Source: Phycisphaerales bacterium
Lineage (GTDB): Bacteria > Planctomycetota > Phycisphaerae > Phycisphaerales > UBA1924
Reading direction: 5' to 3'
Assembly (NCBI GenBank): GCA_020054055.1
Contig: JAGVLZ010000390.1
Span: 1 to 5,670 of the forward strand
DNA: 5,670 nucleotides
Shown here: in pieces, positions 1 to 5,670 of the stretch
Layout of the letters: each line of letters starts with the position of its first letter
Position numbering within the stretch: position 1 is the first letter of the stretch
Notes under the pieces: generated by a model
The model's input: only the letters and a program-made list of their open reading frames with translations
Told to the model about the DNA's origin: nothing
Database searches by the model: none
Position numbers and translations under genes: made by a program

Positions 1-244
1 GTCGTTCGGGGTCTTCGAGGCGATCGAAAGAAACCCCGCGCCATCCACCCCCGAGACCAGCACGATGCGGCTGATGACCGGATCGGTCTGGTGGAGGCGC
101 GTCTCGCGGCGGACCGTGTCGTTCACCCCGTCGTTGTTGAGGTCAACGGGTTGCTGCGCAATGGCTGCCCCCCCCCTCCCCGAGGAAGGCCGAGAGGATC
201 GCCGCGGCCGCCATCCATCGTTCCCGCACGTTGCTCAGCGTCAT
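1..244 (-). CDS. Secreted FG-GAP/VCBS-like protein, N-terminal part, with apparent frameshift; runs off the left edge
   Basis: The start is the ATG at 242-244, with a GGAGG ribosome site (positions 254-258) nine bases upstream. The first frame reads MTLSNVRERWMAAAAILSAF and then hits TGA at 143-145 after 33 codons. If the G9 run (168-176 on the plus strand) is shortened by one base, the frame continues without a stop to the window edge. That joined frame gives a basic N-region, an Ala/Leu hydrophobic stretch (about residues 11-22), an Ala-Ile-Ala signal-peptidase site followed by Gln-Gln (about 29/30), and then DLNNDGVND, a calcium-loop-like motif. After it comes VLVSGVDGAGFLSI, which resembles FG-GAP/VCBS repeat blades. 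Such proteins are exported and often surface-bound; substrate and partners are unknown. It lies 144 bases downstream of clpX on the same strand, with its own ribosome site. The frame break may be a sequencing error, slippage-based switching or a true mutation. A secreted protein is likely; the family is less certain. Confidence 0.62.
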
Positions 245-351
245 GGACGAAGCCCTCCGGGGTTCGGGCTTTCAGCCTACCCGATCCTGCGCAGTACGCA
301 AGCGGAAACCTGGACGTTGCCCGAAAGTTGCGAGATTGCGGCAAGCCCGCA

Positions 352-377
352 CCGATTCCCATCGGAATGTGAATCGG
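352..377 (-). other. Inverted repeat just downstream of clpX, two competing hairpins
   Basis: CCGATTC at 352-358 is perfectly complementary to GAATCGG at 371-377 (7 bp, 12-base loop). On the minus strand an alternative 5-bp stem forms between 365-361 and 356-352 around a GGGA (GNRA-type) tetraloop, using the same ATCGG segment, so the two folds exclude each other. It starts 11 bases after the clpX stop codon. There is no T run after it, so it is not a standard intrinsic terminator. It could protect the clpX mRNA 3' end or act in the leader of the next gene. Function is inference. Confidence 0.4.
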
Positions 378-388
378 GGGGCACGGCC

Positions 389-1741
<1,353 letters not shown>

Positions 1742-1834
1742 CGGTTCCTCTTCACACACCTCTGGGGGCCGATGCGCGGACCATCAGCGCGTACCCCCAC
1801 TGTATCGACGCCTCAGGTTGGATTCTCCACGCAT

Positions 1835-1870
1835 CCGCCCATTTGCATCGAAAGGATGATGCATGGGCGG
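1835..1870. promoter_or_regulatory. Strong inverted repeat in the clpX upstream region
   Basis: CCGCCCAT at 1835-1842 pairs perfectly with ATGGGCGG at 1863-1870. Inside it, GCATC at 1845-1849 pairs with GATGC at 1858-1862. This gives a 13-bp stem with a two-base bulge (TT, 1843-1844) and an eight-base loop. A further GCATC copy lies at 1831-1835. It sits 94-129 bases upstream of the clpX start in a 275-base gap otherwise without a gene (1742-2016). No T run follows on either strand, which argues against an intrinsic terminator for the upstream gene. An operator for a dimeric repressor or a structured 5' leader of clpX are both possible. The structure is seen; the role is inferred. Confidence 0.5.
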
Positions 1871-2016
1871 CTGATTGCAAGCGCTTTCTCGGAACTTTTC
1901 GTCCGAAATGGTGTTGATCGGTCAGGGGGTTTTTCCTCATTGCGTTTCAACGTCCGTATACCTGCCGAGCCGATCCCGAATCTGCCTTTCCGCAGGGTTG
2001 GCCGAATGTGGTCCGC

Positions 2017-2403
2017 TTATTGAGGGTTGATTCGATCCTTTCCCTCAAGCGGATCGGCGCTCGGCGCGCGCCCCGGTCGTCGTTCGCGCGGCTCACCGGT
2101 GAGCGGGTTTCGGGCGGGGGTGGCGCGATCGTCATTGGCGCGGGCCGAGCCGACGATGACGCGCTTGGCTGCCTCGAACTCTTCGGCGGAGAGGTCGCCG
2201 CGCTGGTGCATCTGCCTCAGGTCGTGCAGTGTGAGGCCTTGGGATTCGTCGGGGGCTTCTTCGTCGAGGAGTCTGCGTCGGAGGATGAAGAGCGCGACCG
2301 CGCCGGCGATCACGGCGACGAGCATGACGACGAGCCAGCCGACAGCCGAGCCCATGCCGGCCTGGGCCAGAGTGCGTGAGAGCAGGTGCGTTGACGCCAG
2401 CAT
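2017..2403 (-). CDS. Small single-pass membrane protein with SHOCT-like C-terminal motif
   Basis: The protein has 128 residues. A short N-terminal segment is followed by one strong hydrophobic helix (about 20-42, Val/Ala/Leu/Ile rich), then three arginines and an acidic patch (DEEAPDES). Next is LTLHDLRQMHQRGDLSAEEF (about 58-77), which matches the pattern of SHOCT domains, short motifs often found at protein termini with an oligomerisation role proposed. The tail (about 90-128) is polar and disordered-looking, rich in Arg, Pro and Asp. The helix followed by Arg suggests the tail is cytoplasmic (positive-inside rule). The ATG at 2403 has GGAG six bases upstream. A longer in-frame start at 2526 would add 41 Pro/Arg-rich residues and has no good ribosome site, so I reject it. 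It lies between tig and clpX, where clpP is often found, and shows no protease features. Real function is unknown. Confidence 0.82.
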   Translation of the reverse strand: MLASTHLLSRTLAQAGMGSAVGWLVVMLVAVIAGAVALFILRRRLLDEEAPDESQGLTLHDLRQMHQRGDLSAEEFEAAKRVIVGSARANDDRATPARNPLTGEPRERRPGRAPSADPLEGKDRINPQ

Positions 2404-2488
2404 GAGCGGCTCCGCGTCGCGTGCCGGGGCTTCTGGGGATCGCGGGTGAAACTCGATCGTGGGTACAGGCCGCAGCCGGGGTCGCCCT

Positions 2489-2503
2489 GGCGGACAAGCC
2501 GCC
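2489..2503 (-). other. Short hairpin in the gap between tig and the membrane-protein gene
   Basis: GGCGG (2489-2493) and CCGCC (2499-2503) can pair around a five-base loop, 32 bases after the tig stop codon on the minus strand. No T run follows. It may mark an mRNA processing or pausing point inside the operon, but such a GC-rich 5-bp stem can arise by chance in this DNA. Confidence 0.2.
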
Positions 2504-2534
2504 GGTGGCACCCGGGACTGGTCCATGATTGGTA

Positions 2535-3914
2535 CTACGCCTTCGGGGCGGCAAACTTCTTGTTGAACTCTTCCACGCCGACCTCGCTGACCTTCGCGCG
2601 GGCGAGGAGGGCATCCATCGTCTTGTGGTCGCGGACCTGCTGGACGACGAATCCGATCTGGTTCCGTTTCTCGAGTTCCTGGCGCATGAGGTCGGGCTTG
2701 ACGCGGCGTTCCATCGCCATCTGGGTGATGCGGCCGAGCACTTCGTCCTGCGTGACATTGACCTGGAGGGTCTGGGCGACGCGGGCGAGGATGAAGGTGA
2801 GTTTGAGGTCGCGGACCGCGGAGGCGGCGGAGGCGGCGCGGAGTTGGGCCATGCGCTCCTCGATCTGGAGGTCGTCCATGCCCCGGTGCAGGAGGTCCAT
2901 GCGCGTGCGGGCGAGGTTGGACTCGGACTGGCGCGCGGTCAGGCTCTGAGAGAGGGGAACGTCGATCTTTTCGACGAGGTAGCGTGCGATCTGCTGGCGC
3001 ATCGCTCCTTGCTGCTCGACGAGGGCGCGCTGCTTGAGGCGGTTCATCATCGCCTCGCGGAGCGATTCCTCGCTCGGAAGGCCGGTTTTCAACAGCAGTT
3101 CGCTCATCGGGCAAGGGATGATGCGCTGCACTTGCGCGACGTTGAAGGTGATGGTGAGGTCCTTGCCGCGGACCTTTTCGTTCTCGTGGCTCTCCGGGCC
3201 CTTGCACTTCACGGTGATGGTTTCGTTCGCGGCGGGGAGGCCGGCCTGTTTGCCGAAGTCATCGACGAGCACGCCGAGGATCGCTCCCTTGCCCTTCCGG
3301 TCGGTCGGCGGGATCTGGATGACCGCGCCGTCGATATCGATCAGGGACTCCTTGGAGGCGCTGTCGATCATCACGCCGTGGCCTATGCAGTAGTCTCCCG
3401 GCTCGGACTTGTCTCGCGGCTCAAGCCCGCCCTCGTTGATGGCGAGCATGTTGATCTGCTGCTCGACATCCGCTTCGGAAGGAGCGAAGAGGGGCTTGAA
3501 GACTTCCAGGCCCTCGATCGGGGGGAGATCGAACTCGGGCATGACGTCGACCTCAACGTGGAAGTTCATGTCCTTGCCCGGCTCGGGGGTGAGTTCGGCG
3601 AGTTCCTTGTTGCCCTCGGGGTCGCCGATGACGGAGATCTTGTGGTCCTTGATGGCGTTCTGGTAGGCGCGGGCGACGAGGTGGTTCTTCGCCTCTTCGC
3701 GGACGCCTGGGCCGAAGCGTTTCTCGAGGATCCTTCGCGGCGCGTGGCCGGGGCGGAAGCCTGGGACCGAGGCGCTCATCGCGAGCGAGCCGAGGGACTG
3801 CTCGATCTGCTCCGCGACGGCCTTGCCGGGGATCGTGAACTTCAAGCGCTTGCGGCTGGGGCCCGCGTCCTCGATGGTGACTTGGTGATCGACGCCCGTT
3901 GGTGCTGCCGCCAT
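2535..3914 (-). CDS. tig: Trigger factor, ribosome-associated chaperone and peptidyl-prolyl isomerase
   Basis: Trigger factor binds the ribosome near the exit tunnel and shelters nascent chains. This protein has 459 residues (E. coli 432). The N-terminal ribosome-binding domain (about 8-125) contains the signature loop GFRPGHAP (52-59), followed by the RRILEKRFG helix. The middle region (about 165-270) corresponds to the FKBP-type isomerase domain, but it is divergent and appears to carry extra loops (for example around 200-240), so isomerase activity is uncertain. The rest (about 270-459) is the helical chaperone domain, rich in Gln, Arg and Glu. The ATG at 3914 is chosen because GGAG sits eight bases upstream and the family homology begins about ten residues in; the frame is open a further 32 codons upstream to 4010, but that stretch is Pro/Gly/Trp-rich and unlike trigger factor. 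The next gene in the block follows after 131 bases. Identity is secure from the signature loop, length and linkage to clpX. Confidence 0.96.
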   Translation of the reverse strand: MAAAPTGVDHQVTIEDAGPSRKRLKFTIPGKAVAEQIEQSLGSLAMSASVPGFRPGHAPRRILEKRFGPGVREEAKNHLVARAYQNAIKDHKISVIGDPEGNKELAELTPEPGKDMNFHVEVDVMPEFDLPPIEGLEVFKPLFAPSEADVEQQINMLAINEGGLEPRDKSEPGDYCIGHGVMIDSASKESLIDIDGAVIQIPPTDRKGKGAILGVLVDDFGKQAGLPAANETITVKCKGPESHENEKVRGKDLTITFNVAQVQRIIPCPMSELLLKTGLPSEESLREAMMNRLKQRALVEQQGAMRQQIARYLVEKIDVPLSQSLTARQSESNLARTRMDLLHRGMDDLQIEERMAQLRAASAASAVRDLKLTFILARVAQTLQVNVTQDEVLGRITQMAMERRVKPDLMRQELEKRNQIGFVVQQVRDHKTMDALLARAKVSEVGVEEFNKKFAAPKA

Positions 3915-4005
3915 GTGAAAATCTCCGGGGACCAGGGCCACGGCTGCCCACCAGCCTGTGACCCCCCGCCCGAGGTGCAAGGGGGGAAAGGATAGCGGGG
4001 GGAGA

Positions 4006-4091
4006 GGCATCAGGGAACAGGCATCAGGGATCAGGCATCAGGCAAAGGGAGAGATGCTTTGCCCAATGCCTGATCCCCGATGCCTGATGCC
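4006..4091. repeat. 14-nt periodic GGCATCAGG repeat with a 28-bp imperfect hairpin
   Basis: GGCATCAGG occurs at 4006-4014, 4020-4028 and 4034-4042, exactly 14 bases apart. The segment 4020-4047 is the inverted complement of 4057-4084 at 25 of 28 positions, around a nine-base loop (4048-4056). A further inverted partial copy (TGATGCC) ends at 4091. When read as minus-strand RNA, the three exceptions become G-U wobbles, so all 28 positions can pair. It lies 92-178 bases upstream of the tig start and abuts the tRNA promoter on the other strand. It could be a dispersed palindromic repeat, a terminator or leader element of minus-strand transcripts, or a structure-prone DNA element. The repeats and complementarity are seen directly; the role is open. 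Confidence 0.85.
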
Positions 4092-4100
4092 TTCCTCCGC

Positions 4101-4106
4101 TACAAT
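4101..4106 (+). promoter_or_regulatory. Probable -10 box of the tRNA-Leu promoter
   Basis: TACAAT differs from the bacterial sigma-70 consensus TATAAT at one base and ends 13 bases before the first tRNA base, which would give a leader of about seven bases. No good -35 box is seen at 16-19 bases upstream; that position is filled by the GATGCC repeat arm (ending 4084-4091). Confidence 0.5.
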
Positions 4107-4119
4107 CTCCGCCCCCGCC

Positions 4120-4203
4120 GCCGGAGTGGCGGAACTGGCAGACGCGCTGGATTCAAAATCCTGTGCCCGCAAGGGCGTGAGGGTTCGACTCCCTCCTCCG
4201 GCA
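4120..4203 (+). tRNA. tRNA-Leu (anticodon CAA)
   Basis: This is an 84-base class II tRNA. The acceptor stem GCCGGAG (4120-4126) pairs with CTCCGGC (4196-4202), with discriminator A at 4203. The D stem is GCG/CGC (4129-4131 and 4143-4145), with GG in the loop. The anticodon loop TTCAAAA (4152-4158) carries CAA at 4154-4156 and reads UUG codons. The long variable arm has a GCCC/GGGC stem closed by a GCAA tetraloop (4165-4176), as expected for leucine. The T stem GAGGG/CCCTC (4179-4183 and 4191-4195) flanks TTCGACT. CCA is not encoded, so it must be added after transcription. In the anticodon stem the second pair is T4148 with T4162, a mismatch. I see no terminator immediately after it. Confidence 0.97.
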
Positions 4204-4231
4204 TTGTCCGCCGATCAAGGCAAAGACATTC

Positions 4232-4256
4232 ACGACAGAGACGCAGAGACGCAGAG
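4232..4256 (+). repeat. Short 8-base tandem repeat (ACGCAGAG)
   Basis: ACGCAGAG is repeated perfectly at 4241-4248 and 4249-4256, preceded by a degenerate copy (ACGACAGAG, 4232-4240). It lies 28 bases after the tRNA in the 144-base gap before the DUF3467 gene. An 11-base direct repeat, TCAAGGCAAAG, flanks it at 4215-4225 and 4276-4286. It has no coding potential that I can defend. Confidence 0.7.
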
Positions 4257-4302
4257 GAAGACAAGAAGATTGGGTTCAAGGCAAAGTCGAATCGGACTCC
4301 AG

Positions 4303-4323
4303 ACCCTGAACCCCGAACCCTGA
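4303..4323 (+). repeat. 7-base tandem repeat (ACCCTGA/ACCCCGA)
   Basis: There are three contiguous 7-base units: ACCCTGA (4303-4309), ACCCCGA (4310-4316) and ACCCTGA (4317-4323), followed directly by a run of seven C. It ends 24 bases before the DUF3467 start codon, so it probably lies in that gene's leader or promoter region. Confidence 0.7.
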
Positions 4324-4347
4324 CCCCCCCACCCGAGGAAGAGAACC

Positions 4348-4662
4348 ATGGCCGATGAACGCCCCCAGCAGCAGGTCCAGATCCGCGTTGACGAGTCGAA
4401 GATGCACGTCACCTACGCGAACACGATCCGCACCACGACGACCGCCGACGAAATCATCATGGACTTCGGCCTGAACCTCCCCGTGCAGCAGGGCCAGGGA
4501 GAGCCGATGTCGATGCACTTCGGGGTGGGCGCCCGCGTCGTGATGAACTGGCAGGGGGCCAAGCGCCTGATGATGAGCCTCCAGCAGGCGGTCGGCGCGT
4601 ACGAGCAGAACTTCGGCGTGATCGAACTCGCGCCGCAGGGCGGGCAGCGGAAGCAGGGGTAA
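4348..4662 (+). CDS. DUF3467 family protein
   Basis: The protein has 104 residues, typical for this family of small bacterial proteins of unknown function. It has a Gln-rich N-terminus, then IRVDESKMHVTYANTIRTTT (about 12-31) and an acidic DEIIMDFGLNLP segment. The C-terminal core has RVVMNWQGAKRLMMSLQQAV (about 63-82) followed by YEQNFGVIEL, matching the DUF3467 pattern of a strand-rich N-half and a closing helix that ends near YExxFGxI. It has no signal peptide, membrane helix or catalytic motif, so it is probably cytosolic. AGGA lies eight bases before the ATG. It is the only protein gene on the plus strand that I accept here and stands alone, preceded by the tRNA and repeats. No terminator with a T run follows the TAA. 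Family assignment is firm; function is unknown. Confidence 0.9.
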   Translation: MADERPQQQVQIRVDESKMHVTYANTIRTTTTADEIIMDFGLNLPVQQGQGEPMSMHFGVGARVVMNWQGAKRLMMSLQQAVGAYEQNFGVIELAPQGGQRKQG

Positions 4663-4708
4663 ACGCGAAACGATACGTTGATTGCGGGAAAGTTGCTGCT
4701 GCGCACCA

Positions 4709-4861
4709 TCAGCCGCGACGAAGCATCCGCGGCATTTCTCCGGTGAACTCGTCGGGGTTCGCGTTCTTCGGGCGTGGCCGGTGTTCCCGAAGTCGGACCC
4801 GACCAAGGCCTTCGCTCGGCTCGAACATCCCCTTGACGACGTTTTCGGCGCTCTCGATCAT
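4709..4861 (-). CDS. Possible small protein or gene remnant of unknown function
   Basis: This is a 50-codon frame starting MIESAENVVKGMFEPSEGLG and ending NPDEFTGEMPRMLRRG before TGA. The first 20 codons are rich in G/C at the third position and have a natural amino-acid mix; the middle becomes Arg/Pro-rich. There is no clear ribosome site before the ATG at 4861. It follows the recombinase relic on the same strand but in another frame, so it may be part of what was inserted or deleted there. I do not recognise it and would not rely on it. Confidence 0.22.
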   Translation of the reverse strand: MIESAENVVKGMFEPSEGLGRVRLREHRPRPKNANPDEFTGEMPRMLRRG

Positions 4862-4874
4862 CGGATCGCCGGCG

Positions 4875-5000
4875 TATTGTTTCGCGCGTGCGACCGGCCT
4901 TGTCCTCGTTGACCTCGAGGCGAAACCCGCGGGGGTCCACGTCGTAGCCGAGGATCGGGCGACCACCCGCCCATTTCCCCTTGGGTCGCGTGGCGGCGGC
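4875..5000 (-). pseudogene. Relic of a serine site-specific recombinase (resolvase/invertase family)
   Basis: About 42 codons read AAATRPKGKWAGGRPILGYD and then VDPRGFRLEVNEDKAGRTRE. This matches the segment of large serine recombinases just after the catalytic domain, where a (A/R)xRRKGKWxGGxPxLGYDVD motif is followed by a NEDEAxxVRxIF motif opening the 'Recombinase' domain. Upstream on the minus strand I could not find the catalytic N-terminal domain with its active-site serine in any frame, and downstream the expected helix (IFRLYLE-like) is missing. The surrounding open frame (to 5483) is not recombinase-like outside this segment. It is therefore a fragment, not a working enzyme, and marks a former mobile element near the tRNA. 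Assignment rests on remembered family motifs. Confidence 0.6.
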
Positions 5001-5035
5001 CGTGGCAATAGCCCGCCATCGAAGTGATGGCACTC

Positions 5036-5062
5036 GGTTGGTGGTGTGAGTCATCACCGACC
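5036..5062. other. Hairpin beside the recombinase relic
   Basis: Positions 5036-5046 (GGTTGGTGGTG) pair with 5052-5062 (CATCACCGACC) over 11 positions, two of them G-T, with a five-base loop (TGAGT). The stem is strongest as plus-strand RNA, where the two G-T positions are wobbles. No T run follows. It lies 36 bases beyond the end of recognisable recombinase homology. Confidence 0.4.
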
Positions 5063-5362
5063 ACTGTGGACGCTCGTCGCGCCAAGGACGTTGCTTGGTT
5101 TCCCAGTTCCGGAGTATGGTTGGGTATCCCGAAAGGAACCCCGTCGCCAACTCCAAGCCGTCCGTCAACAAGGGCGCGCGAGAGCCCGAGAGGATCGCGC
5201 CCCAACGTGCAAGCGAAACGCCGATGGCTCCCCTCGCCGCCCCTCTCGTCCGGTTGGAAGCCGAGAGCGCCGCTCGAGTACCCACTTGCACATGACGCCC
5301 AGCATCTCGCCGAATCCGGCGGATCGTCCGCGAAGCCGGCGAGCGCCCCATTGTCAACGAAC

Positions 5363-5392
5363 AAGGCCGCCACAGACTCGTAGCGGCCTTTT
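5363..5392 (+). terminator. Terminator-like hairpin
   Basis: AAGGCCGC (5363-5370) and GCGGCCTT (5383-5390) form a perfect 8-bp stem around a 12-base loop. On the plus strand the stem ends in TTTT (5389-5392), a short U tract. The A/T ends allow weaker function on the minus strand too. No intact gene on either side clearly needs it, which suggests it belonged to a lost or unrecognised transcript. Confidence 0.45.
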
Positions 5393-5518
5393 GAACTCCG
5401 GGAGAAAAACCGACTTCGAACTCTTGGTTGGAGAGGGTGAGAGGTGGCGAGAATTGGCCCCGAGATGTTGTCCTATTTGTCACTTATTGACGGGCGTCAT
5501 ACGACGTAACGCCTTGTC

Positions 5519-5559
5519 TGTCAGGTGGTTATGGGTGTCACCCCGTGTAGGCCCTGACA
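5519..5559. repeat. Nested palindrome with clustered TGTCA motifs
   Basis: TGTCAGG (5519-5525) and CCTGACA (5553-5559) are inverted repeats; between them lies the palindrome GGGTG-T-CACCC (5533-5543). TGTCA also occurs at 5478-5482 and 5536-5540. Just to the left, GGCGT (5493-5497) and ACGCC (5509-5513) form another inverted pair around CGTC/GACG. This could be an operator, a recombinase binding region or the 3' hairpin of the gene ending at 5588. It is only a pattern; no protein partner is known. Confidence 0.4.
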
Positions 5560-5587
5560 TGGTTCCTTTGGGTGCTAGTGTAGTGTT

Positions 5588-5670
5588 TCACGCTGATGGC
5601 ACCTTATCGAGTGCGGCGCGTGCGCGGCGGATTTTTTCCATGATGGTCTGAACGCTCGCGGTCCAGACGA
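5588..5670 (-). CDS. Possible C-terminal tail of a protein entering from the right edge
   Basis: From the right edge the minus strand reads VWTASVQTIMEKIRRARAAL and then DKVPSA before TGA at 5588-5590. The 26 residues form a plausible amphipathic helix with alternating charge, and most codons end in G or C. Nothing is visible of the start or of any domain, so no function can be given. It would be transcribed towards the recombinase relic. A chance open stretch of this length is possible in such DNA. Confidence 0.35.
   Translation of the reverse strand, partial: VWTASVQTIMEKIRRARAALDKVPSA

Larger units (their letters stand above)
5063..5587. other. Stretch without a recognisable gene
   Basis: Several open frames cross this stretch on both strands, but their translations are rich in Arg, Pro, Ser and Ala with no domain, motif or ribosome site that I recognise. 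They look like chance frames in GC-rich DNA or debris of a decayed element. The right part (about 5465-5590) is visibly more AT-rich than the rest of the window. Apart from the hairpins listed separately, I see nothing here that I can defend. Confidence 0.5.

Noticed and set aside
1742..2016. CIRCE or sigma-32 type promoter for clpX
   Set aside because: I found no TTAGCACTC/GAGTGCTAA pair and no spaced heat-shock promoter boxes; weak -10-like matches such as TATACG lack a partner.
2404..3207. N-terminal extension of the SHOCT-like gene frame back into tig
   Set aside because: The frame is open, but it overlaps tig and is Arg/Pro-rich; a good ribosome site supports the start at 2403.
2529..3995. 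Plus-strand open frame of 488 codons
   Set aside because: It is antisense to tig over nearly its whole length and has no recognisable motif of its own.
4006..4042. CRISPR-like spacing of GGCATCAGG
   Set aside because: The units are 9 bases with 5-base gaps, and the gaps are near-copies of each other. There are no unique spacers of CRISPR size and no cas genes.
4080..4358. Plus-strand open frames across the tRNA
   Set aside because: They read straight through the tRNA-Leu gene and the repeats and have no ribosome site or known domain.
4413..5483. Minus-strand 356-codon frame as an intact recombinase
   Set aside because: Only about 42 residues resemble the family. The catalytic domain is absent, and the distal part runs antisense to the DUF3467 gene.
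5046..5651. Plus-strand 201-codon frame
   Set aside because: It has Arg/Pro/Ser-rich composition, no motif, no ribosome site, and crosses the terminator-like hairpin and the palindromes.

Overview
The window is GC-rich (roughly 60-65% by eye) bacterial chromosomal DNA. I suggest a member of the Planctomycetota, probably Phycisphaerae-like. This is inference from the gene mix: a divergent trigger factor, a ClpX with a Gly-rich N-terminal insert, a DUF3467 protein, and a secreted protein with an Asp/Asn-Gly calcium-loop and FG-GAP-like sequence. There was no database search behind it.

Layout, left to right. Positions 1-244 (minus) carry the start of a secreted protein, cut by the window edge and broken in frame at a run of nine C. 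Positions 389-3914 (minus) form a proteostasis block in transcription order tig (trigger factor), a small single-pass membrane protein with a SHOCT-like tail, and clpX. In many bacteria clpP sits between tig and clpX; here it is absent and the small membrane protein takes its place. The clpX leader (1742-2016) holds a strong inverted repeat. Positions 3915-4119 are the upstream region of tig and hold a 14-nt periodic repeat and a 28-bp hairpin. These run into the promoter of a plus-strand tRNA-Leu(CAA) gene (4120-4203). The tRNA is followed by two more short tandem repeats and then by a DUF3467 gene (4348-4662, plus).

From 4663 to the right edge there is no convincing intact gene. On the minus strand there is a short relic of a serine site-specific recombinase (about 4875-5000), a small coding-like frame beside it, several hairpins including a terminator-like one at 5363-5392, a nested palindrome near 5519-5559, and a possible C-terminal tail of a gene entering from the right edge (5588-5670). 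This looks like a decayed mobile-element or recombination zone next to a tRNA.

Functionally, tig and clpX act in protein quality control: Tig folds nascent chains at the ribosome, and ClpX unfolds substrates and, through its IGF loop, hands them to ClpP, which must be encoded elsewhere. Nothing here amounts to a demonstrable new system. The most unusual points are the homopolymer frameshift in the secreted gene, the clpP-less tig/clpX arrangement, and the hairpin and repeat cluster between tig and the tRNA, whose 28 positions all pair (counting G-U) only when read as minus-strand RNA.
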